Below, piece by piece: positions 1 to 12,900 of a stretch of 49,931 nucleotides of DNA. Below the pieces are notes generated by a model, which ran no database searches, was not told the DNA's origin, and saw nothing but the letters and a program-made list of their open reading frames with translations. Both the position numbers and the translations under genes were made by a program. Positions within the stretch are counted from its first letter, which is position 1, and the number at the start of each line of letters is the position of its first letter. Source of the DNA: Lingula anatina. Taxonomy: Eukaryota; Brachiopoda; Lingulata; Lingulida; Lingulidae. The stretch covers positions 1 to 49,931 of the forward strand of contig NW_019773532.1 of NCBI RefSeq assembly GCF_001039355.2. The letters run 5' to 3'.

Positions 1-470
1 CATTTGATGGCGTTTTTTTAATTTTATAGTCATTTCTTTACATCTTTAGAAGTCACAGTGAAACAGTCGATTTGAGGGGGTACCTCTTATAAATTTTACT
101 AAATGGTATAAAATATGTATATTTTCACCACTATTTTGTATTTTTTAAACCATTAATCATGTTAGACACGGTATACGTAATAAAAAACACTATTTCTAAC
201 AATTAACAGCTGTTAGGTGATCATTTGTAAATAAAAGTACATGGAAATGGGGGTGGGACAACCTTTTTGACCAATGCTGTATGATTGGTTTAAATTATAA
301 TTTTGCTTTATTTATATCATAATAAACAAAAGAACCCTGTGTGATTACTGTCTAAGTCTAAAGACTAGATTCAGATATCTGTAGCAACTATTTTTGTAAT
401 CTAAGATATTCAGAGAATAAAAAAATAATAACCTTGCCGCATTTTTTTTTTTTTTTTTTCATTTCTTTAG
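1..470 (+). other. Intron 1 of P450 copy 1 (3' part)
   Basis: AT-rich non-coding sequence ending in a long T tract and a TTTAG acceptor at 466-470. By comparison with copy 2 this is the phase-1 intron between P450 exons 1 and 2. No exon 1 equivalent (proline-rich hinge region) is visible here, so that exon should lie left of the window. Confidence 0.75.
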
Positions 471-2423
471 GTCTGGTAGTTTTGGACTACGGGCCTGCTT
501 TCACGGCACAAAGGCAATTCACAATGCAATACATCGCCCATGCCAACAACGAGAAACACATAGATGGTGAGGTGGACGCCCTCTTGCGGTATATTCGAGA
601 ACAACGTGGAGAGCCATTCCAGTTCAACTTCCCGATGAAGGCGACCACCTCTAATGTTATCGGCACTGTCCTGTTTGGAAGTCGCCAAGAATACGATGAT
701 CCCGTCTTTAAGCGTCTCCTGCAAGTCTTCCAAAAAGCCATGTTATTGAGCGGCCAGCTGAGCATCAGGCAATTTCTACCTTTTTTATCTTTTATTCCCT
801 CAGTTGATGAAAGAAAAGCCGCATGGGGGGGGTTTTCGGACATCCTCAACGAAATGTTGGTTGAGCACAGAGCCACTTACAAAGAGGGGACAACTCGGGG
901 GTTTATAGATGCGTTCATTCACAAGGTAGGTTTTAAAAAATAAACTTCATATATCCATCCGATTTGCATTTCACTTTTCTAGTAGTTGAACCTCTGCTAT
1001 CCTACTCCCTATCATGAATTTGATTTAAGACATGCGCTCTTGCTCAATAATAAAGCTGCTCGTGTACTATTTTCTCTGGCAACCTTTCTTTAATAAATAT
1101 ATCACAATTCTGATTGTATCTTCTGAGACTTTAGCTGTTGATGAAAATTATTATTGGTTTTAGATTATTGAAAACGAGAATGGCGGCCAGAATCTTTTCA
1201 CAGAAGCCGACCTTCTACCAAGCCTGCTCACGCTGTATTTCGCCGGCTCGGATACCGTATATCTAACGCTTGCCTGGGGAATGCTCTTCCTTCTCCACCA
1301 CCCCGCCGTCTGTAAGAGAATACAAGACGAATTGGATCGAGAAGTAGGGAAATCCCGGCGTCCAACGCTTGCTGATAGACAAAATCTTCCATACACCACC
1401 GCCGCTTTGATGGAGGTACAACGCCTTAATTTCATTGCCCCGATTTCGGGTCCGCACAAAGTGCGGAGAACGGTCAATTTTCGGGGATACACCATCCCCG
1501 AAGGAACGACCGTCTTGGCCAATCAGTGGTCAATAATGATGGACGAGGAGAAATGGCCGAATCCGCACCAGTTCGACCCATCGAGGTTTTTGGACGAGTT
1601 TGGGAACGTCAAGAAAAACGTGGCCTGGATTCCGTTTTCTGTGGGTAAGATGGCGTGGTTTTTTAATGCTGATTTTAAAATATTCTTTTCTAATTTTTTA
1701 GTCATGGTTACCTATCTTTTGTAATTGATAAATTTTCATTACCAGCTTAAAAAGTCACCGCTTTTATCTTTTGTTTTTACTACACACCGTGCTAATGAAC
1801 TTTTAACTTTTAAAGGAACTAAATGATTTTAAAAAAGCCTTTATCTAACCGCAGCATCTGTTATTTATATTAAAACTTATTTTACATATTACTCTCAACT
1901 TTTCTTCTTTTTTTTTTATTTTCCCCAGTATTATTTAATTTTATTTCATCTTTTTTTAAACCACATAAGGCAAAACAATCTCCTTTTTATAATATATGTA
2001 CAATGGTTGAATAATATTGAATAAAGTTTAATACTACCTTCAACGACCAAAACAAAAATCTTTGAGAATATTTGTAGTATACTTAATTATGCCACCCTCA
2101 CCCCACCCCAGGGTGCTAAAAGAAACGCATACAAAGCGTTTTTCTTTTCCCGGTAGTTCGGTTCTACAATCTTCAAGAACGGAATTTTTCGTCTACCAGA
2201 GCTCCATTTCGATTTATCTAATCGTTTTTTTTTTTCACCAGGAAAGCGCTCTTGTCCCGGCGAAGTGCTGGCCAGACAAGAAATATTCCTTGTGCTAACG
2301 GCCATGTTGCAGGCGTTCTCGTTTCGGTCATCAGATGGCGAAGCTTTACCAGAATGCGTCGGTAAAACAGGCTCACTTTACGTCTGTCCCGATTTTCACG
2401 TCTGCGCCGTGCCAAGATTTTAA
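471..2423 (+). CDS. Cytochrome P450, CYP2 clan, tandem copy 1 (5' partial)
   Basis: A haem-thiolate monooxygenase, normally anchored in the ER membrane and fed by NADPH-P450 reductase. Visible exons are 471-925, 1164-1644 and 2242-2423, with the same lengths (455, 481, 182 nt) and phases as exons 2-4 of the downstream copy. The I-helix reads AGSDT, the K-helix ExxR is EVQR, the PERF-like motif is FDPSRF, and the haem loop FSVGKRSCPG is rebuilt across the phase-1 junction 1644/2242. The stop is TAA at 2421-2423. Exon 1 (membrane anchor and hinge) is outside the window. The C-helix Trp normally seen in WxxxR is Phe (FTAQR). Substrate unknown. No frameshift is seen, so the gene is probably functional; a missing exon 1 cannot be excluded. 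Confidence 0.9.
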
Positions 2424-3412
2424 TGGAACTGCCCAAACAGCCGATGGAATGCCTCGTGACTAACCTTGCAAGCAGAACCAACTTCATTTTGTTGTTATAT
2501 TTGGCTTCATGAATGTCCTTATTACTAACATCAGAAGCACGTGTAGAAGCAACTTAGGTCTGTTGAAACTCCTTGAAGCAACTAAATTGGCCCACTTTAT
2601 ATATTTTTTTTACTTCTCACCCCAACCCCTTAACCAGTCGAGGCAGATTGTTTAAATCCATCTTCGGCTTAAAGTATGCTTTTTTTATTTTGGTTATTAG
2701 AGATTCAGTCCTCTGATAAAATGTTCAATGTCCTCTTCATTATATGCTTGTATGCTTCTTGTTAATCTTGTTAATAAAATACCATTTTGAAAGTTGTGAG
2801 AGATGTAGATTATAAAAATGCGACGTGTTTTCTATATCCAACTAATTAGTGAATAAATTGAAAGAAGGAAAAGGAAATTGTTGACTATCAGGCTCGCACC
2901 CAGGCATTTCAAAGTGTTCTTGCATCGATCTTGTTGACATAGGTTCTATGCAGTAGTTGCCGACATGTGGTTACTTTTTTGACAGAACCATGCTTCAACA
3001 AAGCCAAGCTTTGACCAGCCCGAAGGAGCACTACTGCATATTACACAATGCAGCAGTGCAACAGACATGTTAGCCAGTTAATTGGTAGCGACACACCTGA
3101 CTACACACTTCTCCAGTCAGAAATGAGATTTTTTTCTCTTTTTTTTTAAGAAAGCATTTTTACCTAGGCATACCTTTGAAACTGAAATATTCCAAAATTT
3201 AAAAAATGTCAAGTCTCTAAGTTTACGGCTTTCAGTTGATATTTTCCGATTCTTAATGAATGGTTTAATTCGGTAAACAGCGAAGATAAACTAACATCAC
3301 GCCAGACCTCTTGACCTGCTACCCTGACGAAGAAGAGGTTAGCTTATCGCTAGATAACAGTCGAAAGAGGGATTAACTTCTTCCCAGGGTCGGATGACAC
3401 TTACTCGGTGAC
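2424..3412. other. Spacer between the two P450 genes
   Basis: Holds the 3' UTR of copy 1 and the 5' flank of copy 2. No ORF or repeat stands out. No convincing TATA box precedes the ATG at 3413. A CTTCTTCCCAG stretch about 30 nt before the ATG could be the acceptor of a 5' UTR intron, but nothing else supports that. Confidence 0.6.
2773..2778 (+). terminator. Candidate poly(A) signal of P450 copy 1
   Basis: AATAAA about 350 nt after the stop codon. It is the first canonical hexamer downstream. Use is inferred, not shown. Confidence 0.4.
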
Positions 3413-3794
3413 ATGGCAATGATCGAATGGATTCTACGGGAGATCTTAACATCTCCCACAGCTTTATGTATTATCTTGGGAACAGCGTTCATTTTTCACC
3501 TGTTCCTAAGAGAAGGCAAGTATGGTCAGAATTTCCCGTCTGGTCCATGGGGTTTGCCTTTTGTCGGAGTGTTGCCGTTCCTCGGTGAACATCCAGAGAT
3601 CACCATGATGGAATGGGCGAAGAAGTACGGCAAGGTGTTCAGCGTCCGAATGGGTCCTGAAACCGTCATTTTGCTGCAAGGCTACGAAGCAGTCAGGGAC
3701 GCTTTTTCTCGGAAATCGGCGCTTTTTTCAGGAAGGCCCCATGTTCCAACTTTTGATTTCATGAATGATAGAGGTAAAGCAAGTCTTTCACTAT

Positions 3795-3835
<41 letters not shown>

Positions 3836-5905
3836 ATGTCTGTACATCATACAGCATGCCAGGTCTCCCCTTTAGACAGTCAGAATGCATATGTCCTTCT
3901 AACAATAATATGACCGTATTGAAAATTACTATTTGAAAATACCATTTACCTTGGTATAAATGATATAATTTTCGTTTATTCATATAAAAAAAAACTGAGT
4001 CTTTGCTGTCTAGTCTTAATACCAGATTTAGATATTTGCGACAACTATTTCAATAGCTTAAAAATATTCATATTCATTCAAAGAATAAAAACATATTTCC
4101 TCCGTTTTAAGGTCTTTTAGTTCTGGAATACGGATCTGCCTTCACAGCACAAAAAAATTTCACCATGCAATACATTGCCCACGCCAACAATGAGAAACAC
4201 GTAAATGGCGAGGTGGACGCCCTCTTGCGGTATATTCGAGAACAACGTAGTGAGCCGTTCCAGTTCAACTTCCCGATGAAGGCGACCACCTCTAATGTTA
4301 TCGGCACCGTCCTGTTTGGAAGTCGCCAAGAATACGACGATCCCGTCTTTAAGCGTCTCCTGCAAGTCTTCCAAAAAGCGATGTTATTGAGCGGCCAGCT
4401 AAGCATCAGGCAATTTCTACCTTTTTTATCCTTTATTCCCTCAGTTGACGAAAGAAAAGTCGCATGGGGTGAGTTTTCAGACATCCTAAACGAAATGTTG
4501 GTCGAACACAAGACTACTTACAGGAAAGATAGAACTAGAGGCCTTATAGATGCGTTCGTTCACAAGGTAGGTATAATATCTTTCATTAAACATATCTGCG
4601 GATTTAATTTTTTTCACCTTTCCTGGAATGGAAACTGTACCTCTGGTATCTTGATATCTCTTGGATGTGATTCTAATTCAAATTTAATAAAAAAATACAA
4701 AGCCTTATAATTTTTTTTCGTCATAAAATTGTGGTGTATTCGTTTTCTATCGAGCTGTATTAATTTTTAGCGTTTGTCATAGATAAAAAACCATTACTGG
4801 TTTTAGATTTCTGAGAAGGAGAATGGCGGCCAGAATGTTTTCACAGAAGCCGATCTTCTACCAAGCCTGCTCACGCTGTATTTCACCGGCTCGGACACCG
4901 TATCTCTGACTCTTTCCTGGGGAATGCTCTTCCTTCTCCACCACCCCGCCGTCTGCAAGAGAATACAAGACGAATTGGATCGAGAAGTAGGGAAATCCAG
5001 GCGTCCAACGCTTGCTGATAAACAACGTCTTCCCTATACGACCGCCGCTTTGATGGAGGTGCAGCGCCTTAATTTCATTGCCCCGATTTCGGTCCCACAC
5101 AAGGCACTGAGGACGGTAAATTTTCGGGGATACACCATTCCCGAAGGAACGACCGTCTTGGCCAACCAGTGGTCAATTATGATGGACGAGGAGAAATGGC
5201 CGAATCCTCAGCAGTTCGACCCATCGAGGTTTTTGGACGAGTTTGGGAACGTCAAGAAGAACGCAGCTTGGATCCCATTTTCTGTGGGTAAGATAGTATT
5301 AATAATTAATTTCATTGGGAAATCCCTCTCCCCTGCAGACCTTAATGTGGTTACTTATCTTGTGTTATGCATTTCTTTGCGTTCAGGTTAACAGGAACGA
5401 ACACCTTGCAACTTTCATCACTTTCCATTACCATTTTTTTTCTTTTAGGTTTGTTTCTTTCAACACTGCTTTGAACATTTTTTTTAACTTCACAGAACAA
5501 GAAACAAAAATTTTAGTGCATCTGTACAGTGCCCCCCCCCCCTTGTTCCACCGCAAACACCACCACGGGGGGTGGAGGGGGGGAGAGAGAGAAAAGAGAG
5601 CGTTCTTCTTTCCATGTTAAAAAGTTGCATACACTGCAGAGTCGCCTGAAACAATATTTTTGGCATCTGTTCCAATTGACAGTTAACGATTTCTGTAATT
5701 ATTTTATCTTCTTTTTCCACCAGGAAAGCGCTCCTGTGCCGGCGAGGTGTTAGCCAGGCAAGAAATATTCCTTGTGCTAACGGCCCTGCTGCAGGCGTTC
5801 TCATTTCGGCCACCAGATGGCGAAGCTTTACCGGAATGCGTTGGCAAGACAGGCTCACTTTACGTCTGTCCCGATTTTAACGTCTGCGCCGAACCAAGAT
5901 TTTAA
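3413..5905 (+). CDS. Cytochrome P450, CYP2 clan, tandem copy 2 (complete)
   Basis: Four exons: 3413-3773, 4112-4566, 4807-5287, 5724-5905 (intron phases 1, 0, 1), giving 492 residues, the usual family length. Residues about 10-33 form the N-terminal membrane anchor, followed by the hinge FPSGPWGLPFVG. The I-helix TGSDT (D302, T303), K-helix E356-x-x-R359, FDPSRF and the haem loop FSVGKRSCAG with axial Cys437 are all present, so oxygen activation should work. The C-helix is unusual: the WxxxR motif reads F131-TAQ-K135, and the segment that normally carries LRxFGxGK is about five residues shorter. Best described as a CYP2-clan monooxygenase; subfamily and substrate cannot be told. It lies about 1 kb downstream of copy 1 in the same direction and is tail to tail with OSGEPL1. 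Confidence 0.93.
3792..3831 (+). repeat. (ATTT)n microsatellite in P450 intron 1
   Basis: About ten ATTT units starting some 18 nt after the exon 1 donor of P450 copy 2. The open frame running through it is intron read-through. Confidence 0.9.
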
Positions 5906-6185
5906 AGGAATTCCTGATGAGACTATTCTAACAAGTATTGCGAGTTAAGGAGACAATTCAGTTCGTTCGTCTTTACGTTATAAACAGAAGAACCTGGTCA
6001 AAATTACCTTTTTGGTACTTTTTTCAACCCATCATTTCAACTGATTTTATTATCACTGTGGTCAGCAGCAACCTATCATGAGAGAGGAAAAGAATGAAAA
6101 AGAGAGACATGTACAGTGATATATCTGTATTTCAATCACAAAGCTTTTATTGCAATGGCAATTGCAACTATCTGAATGTGAAATT

Positions 6186-6191
6186 AATAAA
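6186..6191 (+). terminator. Candidate poly(A) signal of P450 copy 2
   Basis: AATAAA about 280 nt after the stop codon at 5905, in an interval convergent with OSGEPL1. Confidence 0.4.
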
Positions 6192-6459
6192 TTAATCTAA
6201 TGATCATTCGATATACGTGCCAACAAGATGGATGGATAAATTTAACCAACCAATAGATGTACATATACATATACACATACAGCAAAAATAAGCAGTTACA
6301 GCATTCCAATTTCAATATTTTCCAAAAACTGCTCAATTTACGTGGGTTGTCAGGAACATCTCTCCCCCCTCTCTCCAGTACAGCATTATTGGATGTGACA
6401 ATACCATAAAATTAAATTGGACACTAGCAGTAGAAAGTTTTTCTGAGCAAGACTGTCCT

Positions 6460-6465
6460 TTTATT
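6460..6465 (-). terminator. Candidate poly(A) signal of OSGEPL1
   Basis: AATAAA on the minus strand, 126 nt past the OSGEPL1 stop and just beyond the duplicated copy of its coding end. Confidence 0.45.
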
Positions 6466-6473
6466 TTTCATTC

Positions 6474-6634
6474 AGCATGTCAGTCAAGTAAATTAACCTT
6501 GTTTGGTTTAATGTACGATGACTTAAAAGGAGAACTAGTGAGTTACTTTTGCTAGGTTTGGCATTTTGGCGGTCTGAAAAATTGAGCATGTCAGTCAAGT
6601 AAATTAACCTTGTTTGGTTTGATGTATGAGGACT
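6474..6634 (-). repeat. 50-bp direct repeat of the OSGEPL1 coding end
   Basis: Copies at 6474-6523 and 6585-6634 match at 47 of 50 positions, offset 111 bp. The second is the real end of OSGEPL1 exon 10 including its stop. The first lies in the 3' UTR and repeats the last codons and the stop. Confidence 0.9.
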
Positions 6635-7311
6635 GTACATCCGAGATCATATCTACCCCAAGTGGTGACCTGCAATAAAAAAATAATATTTTTTATGAAA
6701 TATTTTAATAAATATACTTCTTACATTCATATGGCAATCTGGAGGTTAAAATCATTAACTGTCATCGTTTTAAACTAATAAATTTTGTAACTGATTTCAT
6801 TTTATAATTTTAAAGTTACAAATTAATCAATCTACCCCAATCAAATATGTTGTTCATAACTACTATAACTTATGTGGGTATACCTACTTTGGTTGAAAGC
6901 GGACCGATTCAAAGTCACTGACTACCCCTAGACCTCTGCTAAATTTTTCTACACCATTCCTAAAATATAAAGAGAAAGATCTAAAATCTTCATTCAAAAA
7001 TTAAAGATAAAAGTTCAAATGAACGGTCATCAAAATGATCTTTGTGTGTATTACTCTAGCAACACAATTATTGACAATGAACTTAGTTTTTTAGACACAG
7101 TGATACAGGATTAGTGTTTATTGTTACCAAAGATAGTGAGTGATTGAGTCAAAGGGAAGCAGACAAAGAAGACAGAGAGAAATAAGAAGGAAGGTCCATT
7201 TATATACGAGTTTGTATGAAGAAGAAAGAGAGAATAGAGGTGCATTTGTGTTGTGAGAGAGAGAGAGAGAATATAGATGTGCATTTGTGTGTGTGTGTGT
7301 GTGTGTGTGCA

Positions 7312-7348
<37 letters not shown>

Positions 7349-9904
7349 TTTACCATGCTATCATCACTCCATTATCTGTACAAAGTCTGGGAGGTGGACA
7401 CACCACATGACAGCTGTGCTGTCTGCATAGTTTAGAAAGACCCTGTCGGATAAACATGTTACTGGCTACACCTCCAGACAAGACCTGAAATACGAAAGAA
7501 ATGGCAATTAGTCACAGTTAAATAAAAAATAATAATAATAATCAAATGATAAAATAAAATAATGAATAAATTTAAAGATTTTGCATAAATGCAGAGACTA
7601 TGAATGCAGAGACTAACAAAAATAAACTGTTACATCTGAATAGTGAAGAATAATCCTTTACCCTTAAAATGAACACAGAGTGACAACTGCTATATTGAAA
7701 ATGTGCAATGCTGACAGAGGTATTTTGATAAAATGATTTGTAATTTAGTCTAACACAAAGCTAGCAATTTCTAAGTAATCAGTTTGACCCGTTTTCTTAC
7801 AAATGTGGCACAGCTGATGTACCTGAAATTTCAACTTAACATAGTTTTTTTTTTTCATAAAACCTTAAATGCTATATCTCATGTTATTTCCTCAGGGTCA
7901 CTCTGAATATATAACATATAAAGAAGAAGAAAAAATAAAACTACCCATAAAAACATACCAACGTTTTATTTTCCACAGGCAACAAGGATTTAATTTCGCA
8001 ATATAGCAGTGCCACCTGGAGGCGTTTTGCTAGTTGTCTGAGAACACAGTATTGAAAGCTGGCACATACATCGCTAACGTTTGGCAGAATGTCGCCATCT
8101 TTAATACCTAAAAGAGAGAAGGGAGAACTATAATAAAATCTCTGTTCTGTGAGATGATCCAGTTTTAATACCTTCAAATGTCACTTACTTGATGGTGGCT
8201 GAACATAATTTAGCTTGAATACGGAAAATACAAGGAAATGATTCCATGATTTTTTATACCAGTATATCATTCGACCGGCTGAATATCTTGCTCCATTGAT
8301 TTTTTTTGTCTTAATCATAATTCATAGCAAAAACAAATGTTTCCAAAAAATTATCCACTCTTCTGTATCGTCTTTATTATGTTAACTGGCAGCTCATGAA
8401 TCAGGACAACTTTCATCCATCTTTCTCAAATAGCTTCTCTTCAAATGTTCTTCAATTAAGTTACCAGGAAAAAAACAGCATAATTCTTAATTTTTCAAAT
8501 ATTTTAATCTGTTAAAACATTTGTCACTGCCTTTTTTTTAATCTTACCAAATTTTTCTTCTTCCATCTCTGTGAGTCTCTCCACAAATGTTCTAATCCCA
8601 ACAAAGGAGAAGTTGCAGTCTCGATGCTGTGTCCTGATATGTGGAAATTCGAAGGCAGTGGGGTCACCTTTCTGAGCCAATAATTCAACTGCTGCACCCC
8701 CACTGAGACCATGACATTCTGGGACCAATTTTAAGTTCAACTTCCTGGCAACCTTATTAAGTTATTTTAATAATTATATAGCATTATAATATAACATATA
8801 TTTATATAGCATTGTCAAAGTAATCAAGTATAGAGAGACAATGAAGTCCAGAAATAGCTTAATTAGACAGCAAAACTCACAAATGTACAGATGCATCAAC
8901 AAATCTAGAGATCATTTGAGGGGAAAGCACAAATAGATTAAAATTGCATAAATCAGGGATGAGACTGCCATATTAGGGGAAAAAGTATAAAAAATATGGC
9001 ATGGGGTCCAGGGGGGCCGCCTAGCCCAATAATTTTTTTTGCTCCCAAAAAAGTCAGAAATCCGCTGATAGTAGGAAAAATGTCATCCCTGCTAAATATG
9101 TACTCATATATATACCTTATCATAAACGTCTCCAGGTGCGTCATCTAGGGTTGTGCCTAGAAGTAAGAAGTCTTCTACATCTCTCACCACTGCCAACAAG
9201 CAGTGGCCACCACTCAGTAAAAATACCAGGTATGGAAAGTCCACCCTAGAATGTCAGTATAGAGTGCATTCAGAACAGTGGACTAACAGATTCAAATATG
9301 GCGACCCACTAAAAAGCTTGACATTTAATTTCCGATAAGACACTGAATAGATTCCCTCAGGGGATTACACAACAAGCATTCAAGAGCAGGGGCGGATTTA
9401 GGCCGTCTTCTGGGTCTTCCGGAAGACGGTCAGATTTTCAAGTTTACATTGATGGGTATCTAATTTTTTCTGTCGGAAGACGGTCAAAAATGAAGGATGA
9501 ATCAACAAAGATGATTTGGAAGACTGTCAGAAAATATCTTTGGGTCCGCCCCTGACGAGGGTCAGCCATCTTTGATTTGCGGATCTGTTAGTCCGCTGTT
9601 CTGAATGCACTCTTACATACAACATAATGCGAAGTACAATCAAGTTAAAGTTCTTTTCTTCTTTCCAACAGACAGCTGACCCATTCACTCTGTATTACAT
9701 ACAAGCCAAAGAGAAAAGAGAAATGGCCAGTCTAGAAAACTGACAGTGACAGCAAGGCTTTTTTTTCCTCTATATAAAAATTTTATAACTAAGTTCAAAT
9801 GCCTACTTTTCAATCAGGCGAACTGTAAGTGCATGGGCTTCCATATGGTGAATTGGAATAAATGGTTTTCTGGAAAAAAAATATACATTTGAACCAATAT
9901 TTAA

Positions 9905-9949
<45 letters not shown>

Positions 9950-12900
9950 CTTACAGTTTATGTAATTTTCTTATCAATTTGGTGAAATAAAAAGCCATTT
10001 GACTTAAACATAAAATGCGTATGGGACAGCTGACCTGGTTAGCCTTGAGCACCACCTTGTTTACATTTATCTTTACAACAGGCAGATCATTATTACTTCC
10101 ACAGAATATTTTACTAGATGAGCAGCTGCATGGAAAAAAAAACTGACCCAGACTCTCTCACGAGTTTCTTCCCATATTCCAGCCCTATCCTCAATGACAG
10201 CCCCATTCCTGGCTTCACAGTGGTTGCTATAGCATCAACATCCTACAATTGAAAGCATTTTATGGTAAAAAATATAGTCGGTCTTGACAATTTTAATTGT
10301 CAGAAGACAATTCACCACCTACATTTTTTCCACTTTGAAAATTTCACCAAACAAGAGATGCCTTTGGACCCTTCATGCTTATTCACACAAAACTCAAACT
10401 TAATTTTTTTTTCAATTTATTGAATTCAAACATCAATATAGATAAAAATTCTTACTTGTATATATAAAACAATTTGTAATGACAATGATTTTTATGTACA
10501 GACACAGATGTGTCTGTACATATTGCCATCACCTGCGTCTGTCGTCGCCGTCGTCGCCGTCGCCGATGCCGATGCCGGCACCGTGCACTTTCCTTGTTAA
10601 CACGATAAGTGGAGGGCAGTTTTACTTTTTGGCTTTATATTTACAGAGCTGATGAATATTCATAAAACGCAGGTCAAGTTCGAAAATCAGCATGATCTGG
10701 CCATTATTGTAGAAGTTATGCTGTTTTTTCACTTTTCAGCATATATGCAACCCTGTTAACACATTTTAAGGAAAACCGATAGGCCTGTTGTCATGAAACT
10801 CACAGGAGTAATCAATCTTACTAAAACGCAGGCCAAGTTCGAAAATCGGCATGATCGGGCCACTATTTTAGTAGTTATGCTGTTTTTTCACTTTTTAGCA
10901 TATATGCAACACTGTAAACACAATATAAGAAAAAACAGATAGACCAATTGTCATTAAACTCACAGGAGTGGTCAATCTTACTGAAATGCAGGTTGAGTTT
11001 GAAAATTAGTATAATCGGGCCATTGTTTTAGAAGTCGTGCTGTTTTTTCACATTTCCTCAAATTCAATTCTTAGGCATGTTAACAGTCTTATTATTTAAT
11101 TAATAAGACACATAGAAGTGTTTGTTTGACATTTCCTGCATCTTTACAACATTGTTAGTTGATTATGTAGAAATGATGGTAAACTTGTTATCGTGTATTG
11201 TGTAATAAAGTGTCAAAAATGGAAATAAACTCATATCAGTCAGATTCAATCATTTACTATGTTCAGAATGTCAGAATGGAGGAAATTGGACATTTGACAC
11301 AGTTCTATTGAAATTTGTCCCATCTCATCAATTTTCTTAGTTGATCATATAAAAATGGCAGTAAACTGTTTATTTCATCTTATATTAAAAAAGTGTTAAA
11401 AATGGAAATAAACCCATTTCAGCACAGTGCTGTCTAGTTTACATTTTGGCATATTCAAGGTGTCACTTTGAAGTTCCATGGGCATGAAGACCTTTGCTAG
11501 TCACATTTTCTGAATATACATGATATTATTAAAAATTGATGATCATTATGCTGTTAAACATTATGTAATATTGCATCAAAATTTGAAAATAAACCTATTT
11601 TGGGCACTGCTCCCATGATGACCATTTAAGGAAAACCATGTCATTTACTGTTCTCAAACTTACAGAAAGAAACATGGGACTTAAATACAGCTTCAGTAGG
11701 CAATGCAATCTGTTTGGTAATTCTTTCAGCCGGTTAAACAGTTTTTTTGTGAAAGTTTAATTTTTCACATATTGGCATTTTCAAGGTGTGACTTTGAAGT
11801 TCCACAGGCTTGAAGACCCATGCTAGTCACATTTTCTGAAAATCCATGATACCTTTATTTTTATTATTAAAAATTGATTGTCATTATGCTGTTAACCATT
11901 ATGTAATATTGCATCAGAATAGAAGAACTCACAATTTTGGGTGCTGCTGCCATGAAAACCATTATGGGAAAACCATCTTACTTATGATTGCCAAACTTTC
12001 AAAAAAGAAATACAGGACTAAAATGCAGCCTGAGAAAAGCAGTCAAATTGACTTCTTTTTCTGGAAGTTATACATTTTCAGAGTGTGAACTTGAACTCCT
12101 ATGGGGCTGAAGCCTTATGCTTGTTACACATTTTACTTACATTGGAATTACCTGTTGAGCATAATTAAAATTTGATGTTGAATTTGCAGTTTAACATAAT
12201 GTACTTTTGCATCAGAATTGACTGTACCCTATTTTGTTTTTTTCCTTCTTTTTGTCTGTACATTTGACAGCTTTGCTGCCTTGTTAAATTATTAAATTAA
12301 AATTAGCAAAACTCAAAACAGATGATTAGCTTTAAGGCAACATTTTGATTAGTACATTTTAGATATCTATACTATAAACTGCAGTATAAATCACACTGAT
12401 TGGAAGAAATTTACTACATGATCATATTGTTAGCAAATACTACCAGTACACTAAGTGTTTGCCTTTTAGGAAAATTAGTTGCTGGACCGAAGGCCCAGCC
12501 ATCTTGAAAAGTAGCTGGACAGAATATCTAACGGGTGGGAAAACTTCTCAGCCTGTTCTGAAAGTTGTCTGCCCCAGGCAGACAGTCCAGCCTTAATTTC
12601 TAACACCGAGTACACTATTTGACTTAAGTGGTGATTTTAATCAAAAGTCAATTGTTTATAGACATCTATACTTTAAACTGCAGTGTATAATGCTGAAATG
12701 GAAGAAGTTACCTTTATGGTCATATTTGCCTTCTCCAGAGCCTCAGTAACAACATCTTCTATATTTATTTTGTGGAGATCTTGAGCAACTGTTGGGATGA
12801 TGCCACCATGCCTGTAATATTATATACCAGTTTTCAGAACGGACATCAAAATATTTAATTGAAGTTGATACACAAATTTGAGAGATATGATGACTTTGAA

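Noticed and set aside
7111-7410. His/Thr- and Val/Cys-rich ORFs
   Set aside because: Come from the GA/GT microsatellite next to OSGEPL1 exon 8.
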